Below are positions 39,180 to 47,453 of a stretch of 64,000 bases of DNA, one piece after another. A program made the translations under genes and the position numbers. Source of the DNA: a virus; IMG/VR virus record IMGVR_UViG_3300045131_002907, positions 1 to 64,000 of that record; one strand, given 5' to 3'. Within the stretch, counting starts at the first letter, position 1; each line of letters opens with the position of its first letter. The notes below the pieces were generated by a model. It saw nothing but the letters and a program-made list of their open reading frames with translations, had not been told where the DNA came from and did no database searches.

Positions 39180-40026
39180 CCTCGATGTCATCGATTTGCC
39201 AGACCTGACGTCTGCGGCATACCCTCGAGTCAACCACAGTGCGACATGTGTTGACGCCGTGATCCCCGCACGCACGTGTTGGCCCCAAACGCTGCAAAAC
39301 ATCGTCAGAGTCCGACCCTATGCCCTGCCGACGACTCCACTGGGGCACCTCAAGTATCCCTGGATGCGGATCCGGGCATTGTTCCCGATCCCACCTGGGA
39401 TCGGCCTGCATTGTAGCACCCTGAAGTCCACGCAGACCTCGGTATCCATGGTTTCGGGGTCTCCTCCGAGTTGGAACCGAACCGTGGAGCCCTGTGATCC
39501 CACGGATCCCTGCTGCATCGACATCAAAGATATCCTCAACATCCCATGTATCTTCCCCGCGTTCGGTATCGGCAAGGTCTACATGAATGGCGCCGAACTC
39601 CTCGGCGCGAGTACAACACACCGGGTATCCGGTGCGGGGTGCAACATCGGGGTAGCCCTGGATGTCAGCCTCCCCGATCTCAGCGGGGGCACCGTGGAGA
39701 CCATGGCCCCTCTAGGGTTTCTGACCGTGGAATGCCCGGATGTCGACAAACCCACGGGGTGGAACTGGGATACCACGGGGTGCTGTAATGACGGCACCTG
39801 TGCATATGAACACGATGCCCAGATTCCGAAGGTCGTGGATACCCTGGGAGTCATTGGCCCCGCTGGGTCCGTTTATGACTCCACGGATCCCTTGTGCCCT
39901 GCTCAGTTCAAGAATGTGGGCGATGACCGCATCTATGGCGGCGACCGCATTCGCATCCAGTTAATCGTGCCACCACCCCCGCTTCCCGCCCCGCAGATCA
40001 CGATATATCACGTGGAGTCACCATGA
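39166..40026 (+). CDS. Cys-rich structural protein closing the YPF series
   Basis: This 286-residue protein starts at GTG 39166 immediately after AAAGG. The YPF motif is not clear here, although an AYPRVNHS segment is near residue 18. It contains several cysteine pairs (CDPTDPCCID, TTGCCNDGTC) and ends with proline-rich and strand segments. It is coupled to members 5 and the next gene by overlap. It may be a diverged family member or a partner protein. I do not recognise it otherwise. Confidence 0.5.
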   Translation: MRLPDLDVIDLPDLTSAAYPRVNHSATCVDAVIPARTCWPQTLQNIVRVRPYALPTTPLGHLKYPWMRIRALFPIPPGIGLHCSTLKSTQTSVSMVSGSPPSWNRTVEPCDPTDPCCIDIKDILNIPCIFPAFGIGKVYMNGAELLGASTTHRVSGAGCNIGVALDVSLPDLSGGTVETMAPLGFLTVECPDVDKPTGWNWDTTGCCNDGTCAYEHDAQIPKVVDTLGVIGPAGSVYDSTDPLCPAQFKNVGDDRIYGGDRIRIQLIVPPPPLPAPQITIYHVESP

Positions 40027-40322
40027 ACCCCGAAGCTCCCGCCCCAGTCATCGACCCCAACCTCGCCATCCTGGTTGTTCTCGATTCCCCCCAGCTCGAT
40101 GGCTTGGCCCCCGAGCTCACCCCATTGCGTGTGAAGGCCACCAAGGTCGCCGAGGGCATCAATACAGCGCGGTGTTCGTCCTGCGCCAAGCGTTCGGCGT
40201 ACCGGGCACTTCTCGCCATTGCAGTGGAGCTCCGAACCCTGGTGGCCTCGAACCCAAGTCTCCAACGCGTCATCGGGGTCCTCCAGACCGCGGCGGCCCA
40301 ACCCAAAGCAGCACTGCCATGA
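40023..40322 (+). CDS. Small helical protein with CSSC motif
   Basis: This 99-residue protein is mainly helical after a proline-rich start. It has one CSSC pair in the middle (ARCSSCAKRSAYRALLAIA). Its ATGA overlaps on both sides place it in the same operon as the YPF series. No family is recognised. A small adaptor is possible. Confidence 0.5.
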   Translation: MNPEAPAPVIDPNLAILVVLDSPQLDGLAPELTPLRVKATKVAEGINTARCSSCAKRSAYRALLAIAVELRTLVASNPSLQRVIGVLQTAAAQPKAALP

Positions 40323-40735
40323 GCGACCCCTTACCTCTTGTACCCCCACCACCGGTGGTCTACGCCCTCAACCTCGAGTACCGCGAGAACTCCGTGGTCG
40401 TCGATGCACGTACCCAAGGCTACCGCATCGCAATTACGGCCGCGGTGAAGTCCGGATATCGGGATGCCAACATCTTTCGGTACCAACAGCTCAACGCCGA
40501 GGAAGCCCTGTTCACCGGTGTATGCAGCCCCGCTGATCTCGTCGATTATTCCCAGAACCCTTCCCCCAAGGATGGCTTCTTCCGCAGGAACCTCCTCGAC
40601 CTCGTCTTTGCCTCGCAGACCCAGGCTTATGAGATCCGCGATGAAATCCTTGAAGAGCTCAGAATCCTCAGTGAGGAGATGGCCCGGCTGGACAACACTC
40701 TAAGTGATGCCCAGACCATTGAGGTGTCTTCATGA
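40319..40735 (+). CDS. Small structural-operon protein
   Basis: This 138-residue protein starts at ATG 40319 in an ATGA overlap. The first 20 residues are proline-rich. A C-terminal helix (QAYEIRDEILEELRILSEEM) suggests a coiled coil. It is probably a structural or assembly partner of the upstream decoration proteins. I do not recognise a family. Confidence 0.5.
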   Translation: MSDPLPLVPPPPVVYALNLEYRENSVVVDARTQGYRIAITAAVKSGYRDANIFRYQQLNAEEALFTGVCSPADLVDYSQNPSPKDGFFRRNLLDLVFASQTQAYEIRDEILEELRILSEEMARLDNTLSDAQTIEVSS

Positions 40736-41028
40736 CCGAGTCCATCATTCTGAGCAAGGAAACCCTGTATGTTCTCGTCGAGAACTCGGGGTTTAACAGT
40801 TACAATTTCCTGGCACCGATTCGGAGATGGGGGCGTACGGTTCGTGAGGTCCGCCAGGGCTGTGCGAGCTGTCCGCCACGCCGGCGGTATGGTATCTCGG
40901 ATGGCCAACAAGACGCCATCATGGCATCCCTGCAGGCCGCGTATTCCAATGAGATCCCGAGGTTGAAGCAGCAGCTTGGAGTCACCGAGCTCATACTTCC
41001 CTATACATCAGGGCAGGTCAGGATTTAG
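40732..41028 (+). CDS. Small protein with CASC motif, end of + operon
   Basis: This 98-residue protein has a basic middle with a CASCPPRRR segment, similar in style to the CSSC protein two genes upstream. It is the last gene of the coupled + operon. It overlaps the convergent minus-strand gene by 11 bp, with no space for a conventional terminator. Function unknown. Confidence 0.5.
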   Translation: MTESIILSKETLYVLVENSGFNSYNFLAPIRRWGRTVREVRQGCASCPPRRRYGISDGQQDAIMASLQAAYSNEIPRLKQQLGVTELILPYTSGQVRI

Positions 41029-41410
41029 CCAGGATTTCCTGGTAGCCTTCCAGCAACTCGATGCGTTTGAAGAACGCACTGAGGGCAGTGACCTGCTTTT
41101 CGAGACTCACGAAACCACGAGACACCTCGAGGCGAACCTCGCTTCGGCGTGGTTCTGTCCGCGCAGAGATTCGTGCGAGAACCGCGGCCCTTAGCTTGGC
41201 GGCTTCAACGGCGACGTCATCGGCGGCTCCTCGCAACTCTTCCAGGATATGTGGAAAGTCGGTTACAACTGGGAGCGCTATATTTGTGCCACGTATGGGC
41301 TCACGTAAGGTGCCGCGCACGGTACGACTCGCCAGTGCCTGAGCCGCCTTGAGCGGAGACACCGCTTTGGGTTGCTTGGTAGTTTTAGATTTACTGCGTT
41401 TTGACGCCAT
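41018..41410 (-). CDS. Basic/helical protein, first minus-strand gene to end
   Basis: This 130-residue protein has a Lys/Ser-rich start (MASKRSKSKTTKQPK) and long helices in the rest (ILEELRGAADDVAVEAAKLR). It could be a scaffold, DNA-binding or assembly protein. Its GGAG ribosome site and ATG lie inside an inverted repeat at 41408-41442. It is downstream of two other minus genes. No family is recognised. Confidence 0.6.
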   Translation of the reverse strand: MASKRSKSKTTKQPKAVSPLKAAQALASRTVRGTLREPIRGTNIALPVVTDFPHILEELRGAADDVAVEAAKLRAAVLARISARTEPRRSEVRLEVSRGFVSLEKQVTALSAFFKRIELLEGYQEILAKS

Positions 41411-41442
41411 ATGATATCTCCTTGGGGGCGGAGTATCATATG
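41408..41442 (-). promoter_or_regulatory. Inverted repeat burying the start and ribosome site
   Basis: CATATGATA plus CTCC at 41408-41421 pair with GGAG plus TATCATATG at 41430-41442, with one unpaired base and an 8-base loop. On the minus-strand mRNA, the GGAG ribosome site and the ATG of the gene 41018-41410 both fall in the stem. It may be a translation switch or an operator. Confidence 0.6.
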
Positions 41443-41473
41443 GGTTTACAGTTAGTCAACCCATGCGGCTATG

Positions 41474-42127
41474 TCAGGGTTTAGGCGATTCAATGCCCAG
41501 GAGCTCGAGCTGCTGGGTCAGCGCCGCCATCTTGCGGGCGACATCTGCATCGAGTTCGTCGGCATGAGCAGCTGAGGACGCCATGGCGCCCTCAAATGCG
41601 GCGACATCATTGCTGGCATCCGTCGCCAAGGGTTGGTGTTCCCGATCCGCGAATCGCAGGCACTGGGGTTCACCGAGGACTCCCTCGGAATCCAAGACGT
41701 AGCCGACAACCCTGGCGATATCACGCCCCCAAGGGGATTCTGCGCGTGCTGCCAGGGGAGGTTCGGGATCATTGATGACGACCTCGGTAACCGCCCAGGC
41801 GACATCATCGGCATCGGGGGTTTCATCGAGGTCTAACGCTTTCCGGTTTAGGGCTGCCACTGTGCGCAGGAAAACCATAACAGAGTTATACACGGTATCC
41901 GTGGTCATCGCGTTGATCAGGGCTTCCAGGGATTCGTATTCCCGGCGGCCGAGGTCAACACCGAAGTCCTGTGAGATCTGGGTTCTCCGGGTCAGGGGAT
42001 CCCAATTCATGGCCCCGGCACCATAGGACTTCAAGACGATGGCGACCAAGGTGGATGCAAAAGCAGGTCTGGCGCCGCTGAGAAACTCGGCGGCGTTGCG
42101 GCGCCAATCTAGGCCTGCTTGCGACAT
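41474..42127 (-). CDS. Helical protein of minus-strand island
   Basis: This 217-residue protein is helical and acidic, with an EYESLEALINAMTTDTVYNS region. It starts 3 bases after the stop of the preceding minus gene. A spacing of 63 bp separates it from the next minus gene. It lies with the two other minus-strand genes amid + strand structural genes, and head assembly or connector roles would fit, but the sequence shows no recognised family. Confidence 0.55.
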   Translation of the reverse strand: MSQAGLDWRRNAAEFLSGARPAFASTLVAIVLKSYGAGAMNWDPLTRRTQISQDFGVDLGRREYESLEALINAMTTDTVYNSVMVFLRTVAALNRKALDLDETPDADDVAWAVTEVVINDPEPPLAARAESPWGRDIARVVGYVLDSEGVLGEPQCLRFADREHQPLATDASNDVAAFEGAMASSAAHADELDADVARKMAALTQQLELLGIESPKP

Positions 42128-42130
42128 CGC

Positions 42131-43822
42131 TTAGACCCCGAGGCCGTAGGCCGCGGTTCCCGGGCCGGCGTTGGCACCCGGGGGTTGCGTAGCAGGTGCA
42201 TTCGTAGCGCCCGCGGCAGCATTGGCTACATTTCCGCTGTTGATGTTACTGCTGGGACCTACTTGCATCTGGCGGGAGTTGAGAATGTTGCCATCACCAC
42301 CGTTATCAGGAGCCGTATTATTGGGGGGAACAAGCGGGGAATCAAACAGCCTCTTTCCACCATTGGGGAGTTGGACTGCATCGGGAGGCTTGACGTTTTC
42401 ACCGGTACCACCTAGGTAAGCCCCTCCAGTGGAGTTCGGAGAACCATGTTGATCTGGTGTATCCGCTTGTCCCTCTGTTTTCTCGAACACTGAGGCATGG
42501 CCGGCGTCAGGTTTAGTCGCTTCCTGCTGGGCTGGATCCGTGGGTGCCCCGGAGAGCGAGGGTTGCCCCGTAGGACCCTGCGTGGGAGGCTGACCCATAG
42601 TACCCATAGTACCCGGAGGCATCACAGCCGGCGCCGGCATGGGGGCACCAGAGGTCTTGACCATATTGGGGTCAGTGAGGTGCTGGGGGTTCCCGAGGTT
42701 CTTGGCACCCTGGCTTACCGGAGCCTCAGACTTCGTGAGACTAAGGCGTTTATAGATATCGGCATCCAAGGGATGCGATGCCTTCTTCTGAACCCCTGCG
42801 GCCTTGCAGAGCAAGTCGGCGTCGGGTCGGGGCAGTGTGGGGAGAACTCCGGCGAGTTTGAGCTTCGACATCTTGGCGAGTTCGGGATCCACGACTTCCA
42901 GGGCTTCCTTGGTCAGGAAGTGGACATTGACTGTGCTACCATTCTGGAGGTCGACTTCACCACCACGGTGGACTTCGCCGGCGTGCTTGATCATTGGGGT
43001 TGTCAGATCCAGCATTTCCTCGGGGAGCGTGACGCCATCATCGGCATCACTGTAATGCGCCGCCAATTTGAGTTCACGATCGAAACGATCGGTGAGGGTG
43101 AGGACGTCCTGTACGAGTTCGTGGTTGTAACGGAGATGTGGGGCATCCGCGATGGCGCCAAGTGCAGCGGCGAGTTTTTCAGAGGCCACTTTCTTGGAAC
43201 CCGGGAGGCGGTTGAGACGGCATACCAAACTGTTCGTGATGGCTTCTTGGGAGGGGAACGCGTAACCCGCGGCTTTGTGCAAATAGGTGCTGACATTGCC
43301 GGGGATCTCACCGATGACTCCGAATCGAGTCGCCCGAGCAATGAGCTCTTTGGCAGTCTTTTGACGCCAGGGCAACGGATACTTGTGACGGTTGTCATAG
43401 AACGCGGAAGCCGCACGAGTCGTGGTGTCACCATCGTAGGCCGCGTACTTCTTCAACATGGTACCCTGGTGGACTTCGTTGAGTGCGAAGTCGCTGGAGC
43501 CCAGGGTTCGGGGTTCCGCGGCCGCCGCGATCTTTTTCTGTGCGGCGACGACGTCGTCGGTGATCTGCCAGAACCGAGCAAACTTCATGATGCCCTGTTC
43601 GGTTTCCGTGTTATAGGGTTTCCCGGCGGCGCGTGCCGAGGCCACTTTAGCAGCGCTCAGGAACGTGGCCTCCTTGGAATTACAGGGCAGGGTGCCCTGG
43701 ATGCCATCTGCACAGGCCTGGGGGAGCACGGGGGCATCCTCGGCGACTTGTTCAGAGGCGGCTTTCACGTAACTTGGACGCCCGGTTACACCAAGCAACA
43801 CGTGCAGATCGGTAAGTGACAT
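42131..43822 (-). CDS. Virion or head-assembly protein with disordered C-tail
   Basis: This 563-residue protein follows an AAGGAGA ribosome site and starts MSLTDLHVLLGV. Residues 1 to about 370 are helical, Ala/Lys-rich (TKEALEVVDPELAKMSKLKL). The remaining about 190 residues are Pro/Gly/Asn/Thr-rich and disordered. The minus strand is preferred over a long + strand reading because of the ribosome site and the composition. No family is recognised; a capsid-internal or scaffold protein is possible. The start codon overlaps the divergent gene. Confidence 0.6.
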   Translation of the reverse strand: MSLTDLHVLLGVTGRPSYVKAASEQVAEDAPVLPQACADGIQGTLPCNSKEATFLSAAKVASARAAGKPYNTETEQGIMKFARFWQITDDVVAAQKKIAAAAEPRTLGSSDFALNEVHQGTMLKKYAAYDGDTTTRAASAFYDNRHKYPLPWRQKTAKELIARATRFGVIGEIPGNVSTYLHKAAGYAFPSQEAITNSLVCRLNRLPGSKKVASEKLAAALGAIADAPHLRYNHELVQDVLTLTDRFDRELKLAAHYSDADDGVTLPEEMLDLTTPMIKHAGEVHRGGEVDLQNGSTVNVHFLTKEALEVVDPELAKMSKLKLAGVLPTLPRPDADLLCKAAGVQKKASHPLDADIYKRLSLTKSEAPVSQGAKNLGNPQHLTDPNMVKTSGAPMPAPAVMPPGTMGTMGQPPTQGPTGQPSLSGAPTDPAQQEATKPDAGHASVFEKTEGQADTPDQHGSPNSTGGAYLGGTGENVKPPDAVQLPNGGKRLFDSPLVPPNNTAPDNGGDGNILNSRQMQVGPSSNINSGNVANAAAGATNAPATQPPGANAGPGTAAYGLGV

Positions 43823-46298
43823 GCGAATCTCCTTGACGGCTACCCTGGATCAGCTCGGCACCCATGGTGTCGGTATGGCTGCATCTTCGGTGAGATGTCT
43901 GATGTGTCAAACCGACCTCGGCCTCGCCACCCGGGGCCCCCACTACTTGGCATGCAGCCATTGTGGGTTCGTCGGCGACGCCATCCATTACTTCGCCGGG
44001 GTCCGCAAGATGTCCATCGCGGACGCCATCTCATCCCTGGAGATCGTGGAAGCCGTAACCCCGGATACCCGGCAGGAGGTCAGCGACTACCTATTCGTCG
44101 CCGAGGAACAGGCCAGGCTTCGTAGGCTCCTCAAGGCAGGCCGCAGTTACTACTCAGATTTCCCAGGAAATATCCGACAGATCTGCGAGGATTACGGGTG
44201 CTGGTTCAGCGAACCCGCGGGGCAGGCGGGATCCAACTACCACGTCGCCATGATTGCCCAGATGCTCGAGGATCACGACATCGAGATCCCGAAGTCAGCG
44301 AAATCGGCGATGCAGACCTGGGGGAAGTACGCGGCTATCGCGATTCCCGCATACTCGGAGTGGAGGATTGTGGGGTTCTGGCTTGTCCTCCCCAAGAGGG
44401 CGAACCTCGCCGATAAAACCCTGGCGACATGGACTTACCTCAGTCTCTACCCCGGTAAGGCCATGGGGTACGCCAACCTCGTCGGTGATGATCACGATAC
44501 CTCATTCGTGGTCAGGGATCCCTCGGTGGCCTTTCGGTTCAATATGCGGCAGTGGGCCGATGGTGGCATCAAGGCCCCATTCGTGGTCGCCACGGAGACC
44601 CCCTCGTTGTTCCACCTCACGGGTACCCAGCCCGTTTTTGTTCCCAGCCTCCTCGCCGAACGCGCTGAGGTCTTCCATGGTGCCCTTGGGGTTCTAGGTG
44701 CGGGGTGTCTATGGTACTCCCCGGATGCCCGGGATGCCCACATCCTCTTTGATTTCTACGAAGGCTTTGGTCGCCCCGGGCTGACCTCCTCAGGTATCGT
44801 GAACTCCATGATCCGGGCATCGCTGCCGCCGCATGAGGCCATGGGAAGACTTCTCCTCGCCCAGGACATCAAGATGGCCCAGAAGATGGTGGCCGCGTAC
44901 TCGATACCCCTGGCGCACCGCAACCAGATCCTGACCTACTTTGAGGGCGCCGATCTCCGGGATCTCAAAGCACTCTTTGTTACCGACGATGCCCCGCGTT
45001 CCGTGGACATCGATGGTAAGATTATCACGGAACGCAGCGATGGCTGGTACCACGGCAACTCCCTGATCTCATCAGTGATCCTGGTAATCAAGGAGATCAC
45101 CACGGATCCCGTGAAGAAAACCCATGTGGCCTCGGGAACCCTGACCTTCAAAGGGAAGACCTGGAATCTTGATGCAGATTACGATGCCCTCAGGAAGAAC
45201 CCGGCGAAATGGATCGAGGACTTCATCTTGCTCAGGAGTGGCAACGACATCCCGTTTATGAAGCCGGCGTGGGCGCGTGAGCTCCTCAGAATCGCAGCCG
45301 CATTCAATGCCCCGACGAGATCCACATTGGCAGCGACCTATGGGTGGCAGCGGGATTCCGGGGTGCTCTGCATGCCCCACTTCTCCGTGCTGCCCTCTGG
45401 GGTAGTCATGACGGAATCCCGGCTCAGCGGACCCCAGATCCAGGCCCCAGTCAACCTGGGATCCCGGCAATGGGCGGCCTGGGATTACGTCGAGTTCGCC
45501 ACGATGGCAGTCGTTCTCACCGGTAACCTGATGCGGACCCGTGAGGGCCTCGGGGGCACCGGGATCGTGGTCCACAGTGCCCAGCACGTCGTCGAGAAGG
45601 TTGCTGGGGTCCTCGGGATCCACGTGGTCACCGATCCCGACGCCGGCGCCCTGGCCAGGCACGCCGAGAACCCCCTGGTGATGCCGGTGACCTGGAGTTC
45701 CCAGGAAGTCATGGAAGCCGCCTTGAAGCCCCATGGTCCCAAGAACATCTTGGTCTCCGCGGATCGCCTCCAGCACAAGCTGCTCAGGTTGCATCCGGGG
45801 TGGGCATGTCTGGATATCTACGATGTCCCCTGCGTCGAGAACCTGAACACGATATTCCTACTCCTCCCCGATCTCCTCACGAAATCGAAGTCGGGGTTTG
45901 ACACCAACCCAGTTGGATTCTACAGCAGGGTCGCCGGGGATCTCGCCAATGCCTTGCGTGCCCGGAAAGTGGATCCCGCTGCGGTGCTCCAAGCGGGCTC
46001 CGACCTCGGCAGGGTGTTTGCGACCCCAGATAACTCGGGTGGGCTTGTCCTCGCCCACCTCTGGAGCGGGGTCGACGCCGGGGGGCTCCACGTCGAAACC
46101 AAAGAAGGCGTCGTCGTCTTCAACCGCACCGAGGTTTCCAGGCTGTTTATGACCCCTGGGCTGCCCAGGCTGGAAATGGCGTTCATTGAGCGCCTCCTGA
46201 TCCGGGCCAACCTCCTGGTCAAGAATACCCCCACGGAATGGGGTATCGAGGAACGCACCCTGAATATCTATTCCTCGATATTCATTGAAACCACTTAA
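43821..46298 (+). CDS. Primase-type zinc-finger protein, helicase motif not seen
   Basis: Up to 825 residues. C26, C29, C45 and C48 in CLMC...CSHC, followed by GFVGDAIHYFAG, match the zinc ribbon of DnaG-like primases. The rest has some Toprim-like strand patterns (DARDAHILFDFYEG). No Walker A GKT/S motif is visible, unlike T7-type primase-helicases. The start is uncertain: ATG 43821 overlaps the start of the divergent gene, and ATG 43875 (MAASSVRC) gives 807 residues with a short N-terminus before the zinc ribbon. Probably a replication protein. Overlaps the convergent HNH gene by 4 bp. Confidence 0.5.
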   Translation: MRISLTATLDQLGTHGVGMAASSVRCLMCQTDLGLATRGPHYLACSHCGFVGDAIHYFAGVRKMSIADAISSLEIVEAVTPDTRQEVSDYLFVAEEQARLRRLLKAGRSYYSDFPGNIRQICEDYGCWFSEPAGQAGSNYHVAMIAQMLEDHDIEIPKSAKSAMQTWGKYAAIAIPAYSEWRIVGFWLVLPKRANLADKTLATWTYLSLYPGKAMGYANLVGDDHDTSFVVRDPSVAFRFNMRQWADGGIKAPFVVATETPSLFHLTGTQPVFVPSLLAERAEVFHGALGVLGAGCLWYSPDARDAHILFDFYEGFGRPGLTSSGIVNSMIRASLPPHEAMGRLLLAQDIKMAQKMVAAYSIPLAHRNQILTYFEGADLRDLKALFVTDDAPRSVDIDGKIITERSDGWYHGNSLISSVILVIKEITTDPVKKTHVASGTLTFKGKTWNLDADYDALRKNPAKWIEDFILLRSGNDIPFMKPAWARELLRIAAAFNAPTRSTLAATYGWQRDSGVLCMPHFSVLPSGVVMTESRLSGPQIQAPVNLGSRQWAAWDYVEFATMAVVLTGNLMRTREGLGGTGIVVHSAQHVVEKVAGVLGIHVVTDPDAGALARHAENPLVMPVTWSSQEVMEAALKPHGPKNILVSADRLQHKLLRLHPGWACLDIYDVPCVENLNTIFLLLPDLLTKSKSGFDTNPVGFYSRVAGDLANALRARKVDPAAVLQAGSDLGRVFATPDNSGGLVLAHLWSGVDAGGLHVETKEGVVVFNRTEVSRLFMTPGLPRLEMAFIERLLIRANLLVKNTPTEWGIEERTLNIYSSIFIETT

Positions 46299-47161
46299 AT
46301 AGAGTAGTCAACGCTGGGAGCATGCGACCCTGTTAGAAGTTGTGGTGGGTTGTGTTTCATATAGGCATCCCACGCGAACTGCGGGATGCCTAAAGCAATG
46401 AATAGTTCATCTACCGTTATTTTTGAACATAGTAGGAATTTACTAAAACGGTTCCTGATCCTTGTTTCTTTTTTAATGCGATCTACGTTTACTTGGCGTA
46501 ATTCTCTTTTGACACGTGCTGCCTCTCGCCGTGCCTCCCTTGTTTCTTTTTTAATGCGATCTACGTTTACTTGGCGTAATTCTCTTTTGACACGTGCTGC
46601 CTCTCGCCGTGCCTCCCTTTTAGTATTAGCGGCTTTTTTAAGCGCATCTCTTTTAATACGTGTGGCTTCTCTTAAAGCATTACTATGATACGTGCGATGC
46701 GCTGTGCGTGGGATGAGTATGCAGTTTTCGGGGCAGTAATCAGATTTCGGATCGACGCGATGAACGTCACATTCGATGTCTGCACCTTGAGACACGACCC
46801 ACCCAAGGAAGCTAACAAGTGACTCGAACTTGTTGGATATCCCCCGTTCGCCATATCGCTTTGCATGTCTATTGCTAGGGTTGCATCGAGAACAAATCCC
46901 CTGGTATCTAGCAGTCCATACACGCCTCACTTTATCATCTGGGATTATTTGCTTGGACGTGCACCCTGCTGCGTCCTTGAGGTAATCGGATCCCAGCTTA
47001 ATCCCTGCGCATGTGGCGCAGTAGTGCACCCTACGCTTAACCAGTTTATCCTTTCGATATACCTGGGATCCGCCGCAGGAATCACATTTCCCAAAAACGT
47101 ATGTCTTGTTGCCTTGTCGGTGACTCGACCCGGTTATAGTTATTCCCGAGAAAGATAGCAT
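46295..47161 (-). CDS. HNH endonuclease with tandemly repeated basic helix
   Basis: This is a 288-residue protein from ATG at 47161, after AGGAG; longer upstream readings lack support. C26/C29 and C48/C51 form a zinc ribbon. Residues about 80-158 match the phage HNH type (RYGERGIS, then ECDVHRVDPKSDYCPENC). Residues about 165-235 are a Lys/Arg-rich helix containing a 26-residue perfect repeat from a 78-bp duplication. The C-terminal domain has a helix-turn-helix look (SKITVDELFIALGIPQFAWD). The gene is more AT-rich than neighbours, as expected of a mobile homing endonuclease. Confidence 0.78.
   Translation of the reverse strand: MLSFSGITITGSSHRQGNKTYVFGKCDSCGGSQVYRKDKLVKRRVHYCATCAGIKLGSDYLKDAAGCTSKQIIPDDKVRRVWTARYQGICSRCNPSNRHAKRYGERGISNKFESLVSFLGWVVSQGADIECDVHRVDPKSDYCPENCILIPRTAHRTYHSNALREATRIKRDALKKAANTKREARREAARVKRELRQVNVDRIKKETREARREAARVKRELRQVNVDRIKKETRIRNRFSKFLLCSKITVDELFIALGIPQFAWDAYMKHNPPQLLTGSHAPSVDYSI
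46460..46619. repeat. 78-bp perfect tandem duplication in the HNH gene
   Basis: Bases 46460-46541 are identical to 46538-46619, giving two in-frame 26-codon copies of the basic helix. Identity at DNA level indicates a recent event. Confidence 0.85.
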
Positions 47162-47358
47162 ATAAACTCCTGTCTGCCACGCATGGCACACCAAAGATAC
47201 ATGGTTACACTGGGGCCACAACCCCCTAGGATTAGCCCTCCCCCCTGGGGGGAGGTCCCCCCGGGGGGTATCTAAATAAAACCCCGTTTTGTCGTATATT
47301 ATAGTGATGGAACTAAGTAGTTCTGGCTCACCCCAGACCTGCATCTCCACCACCCACC

Positions 47359-47396
47359 AAGGAAACCCTTGCACCTCATCGTGCAAGGGTTTCCTT
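47359..47396. terminator. Long perfect hairpin, possible terminator or attenuator
   Basis: A 16-bp perfect stem surrounds CTCATC. There is only a weak T run after it on the + strand (TTCCTTGTAG), so it may act as an attenuator or processing site rather than a classic terminator. Confidence 0.45.
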
Positions 47397-47415
47397 GTAG
47401 TTAGGAGTCCGCGTC

Positions 47416-47446
47416 AACCCTCAATGCGCTACGCGCGCACAAAGGA
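47416..47446 (+). promoter_or_regulatory. Leader hairpin with ribosome site, copy 1
   Basis: AACCCTCAATGCGC begins a 31-base unit that matches 47970-48000 at 29 positions. TGCGC (47425-47429) pairs with GCGCA (47435-47439) around a 5-base loop, and AAAGGAG follows. Both copies sit right in front of small genes, so a role in translation or a phage promoter is plausible. Confidence 0.6.
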
Positions 47447-47453
47447 GCATAAC

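Larger units (their letters stand above)
47162..47453. promoter_or_regulatory. Intergenic region with GC palindromes and long hairpin
   Basis: This divergent gap of 292 bp contains three signals. CCTCCCCCC / GGGGGGAGG (47237-47255) is followed directly by CCCCCCGGGGGG (47257-47268). A perfect 16-bp stem with a 6-base loop lies at 47359-47396 (AAGGAAACCCTTGCAC paired with its complement). The stretch 47270-47315 is AT-rich and could hold a promoter, but I see no clear -35/-10 pair. The leader hairpin at 47425-47439 completes the region. Confidence 0.55.

Noticed and set aside
42497-43819. 440-residue + strand protein
   Set aside because: It is antisense to the 563-residue minus gene, which has a good ribosome site and more natural composition.
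47162-47386. N-terminal extension of the HNH protein
   Set aside because: It would run through the GC palindromes and an ATG with AGGAG lies at 47161.
47289-47453. Upstream extension of the small gene at 47454
   Set aside because: It crosses a perfect hairpin and the leader unit. AAAGGAG directs the GTG at 47454.
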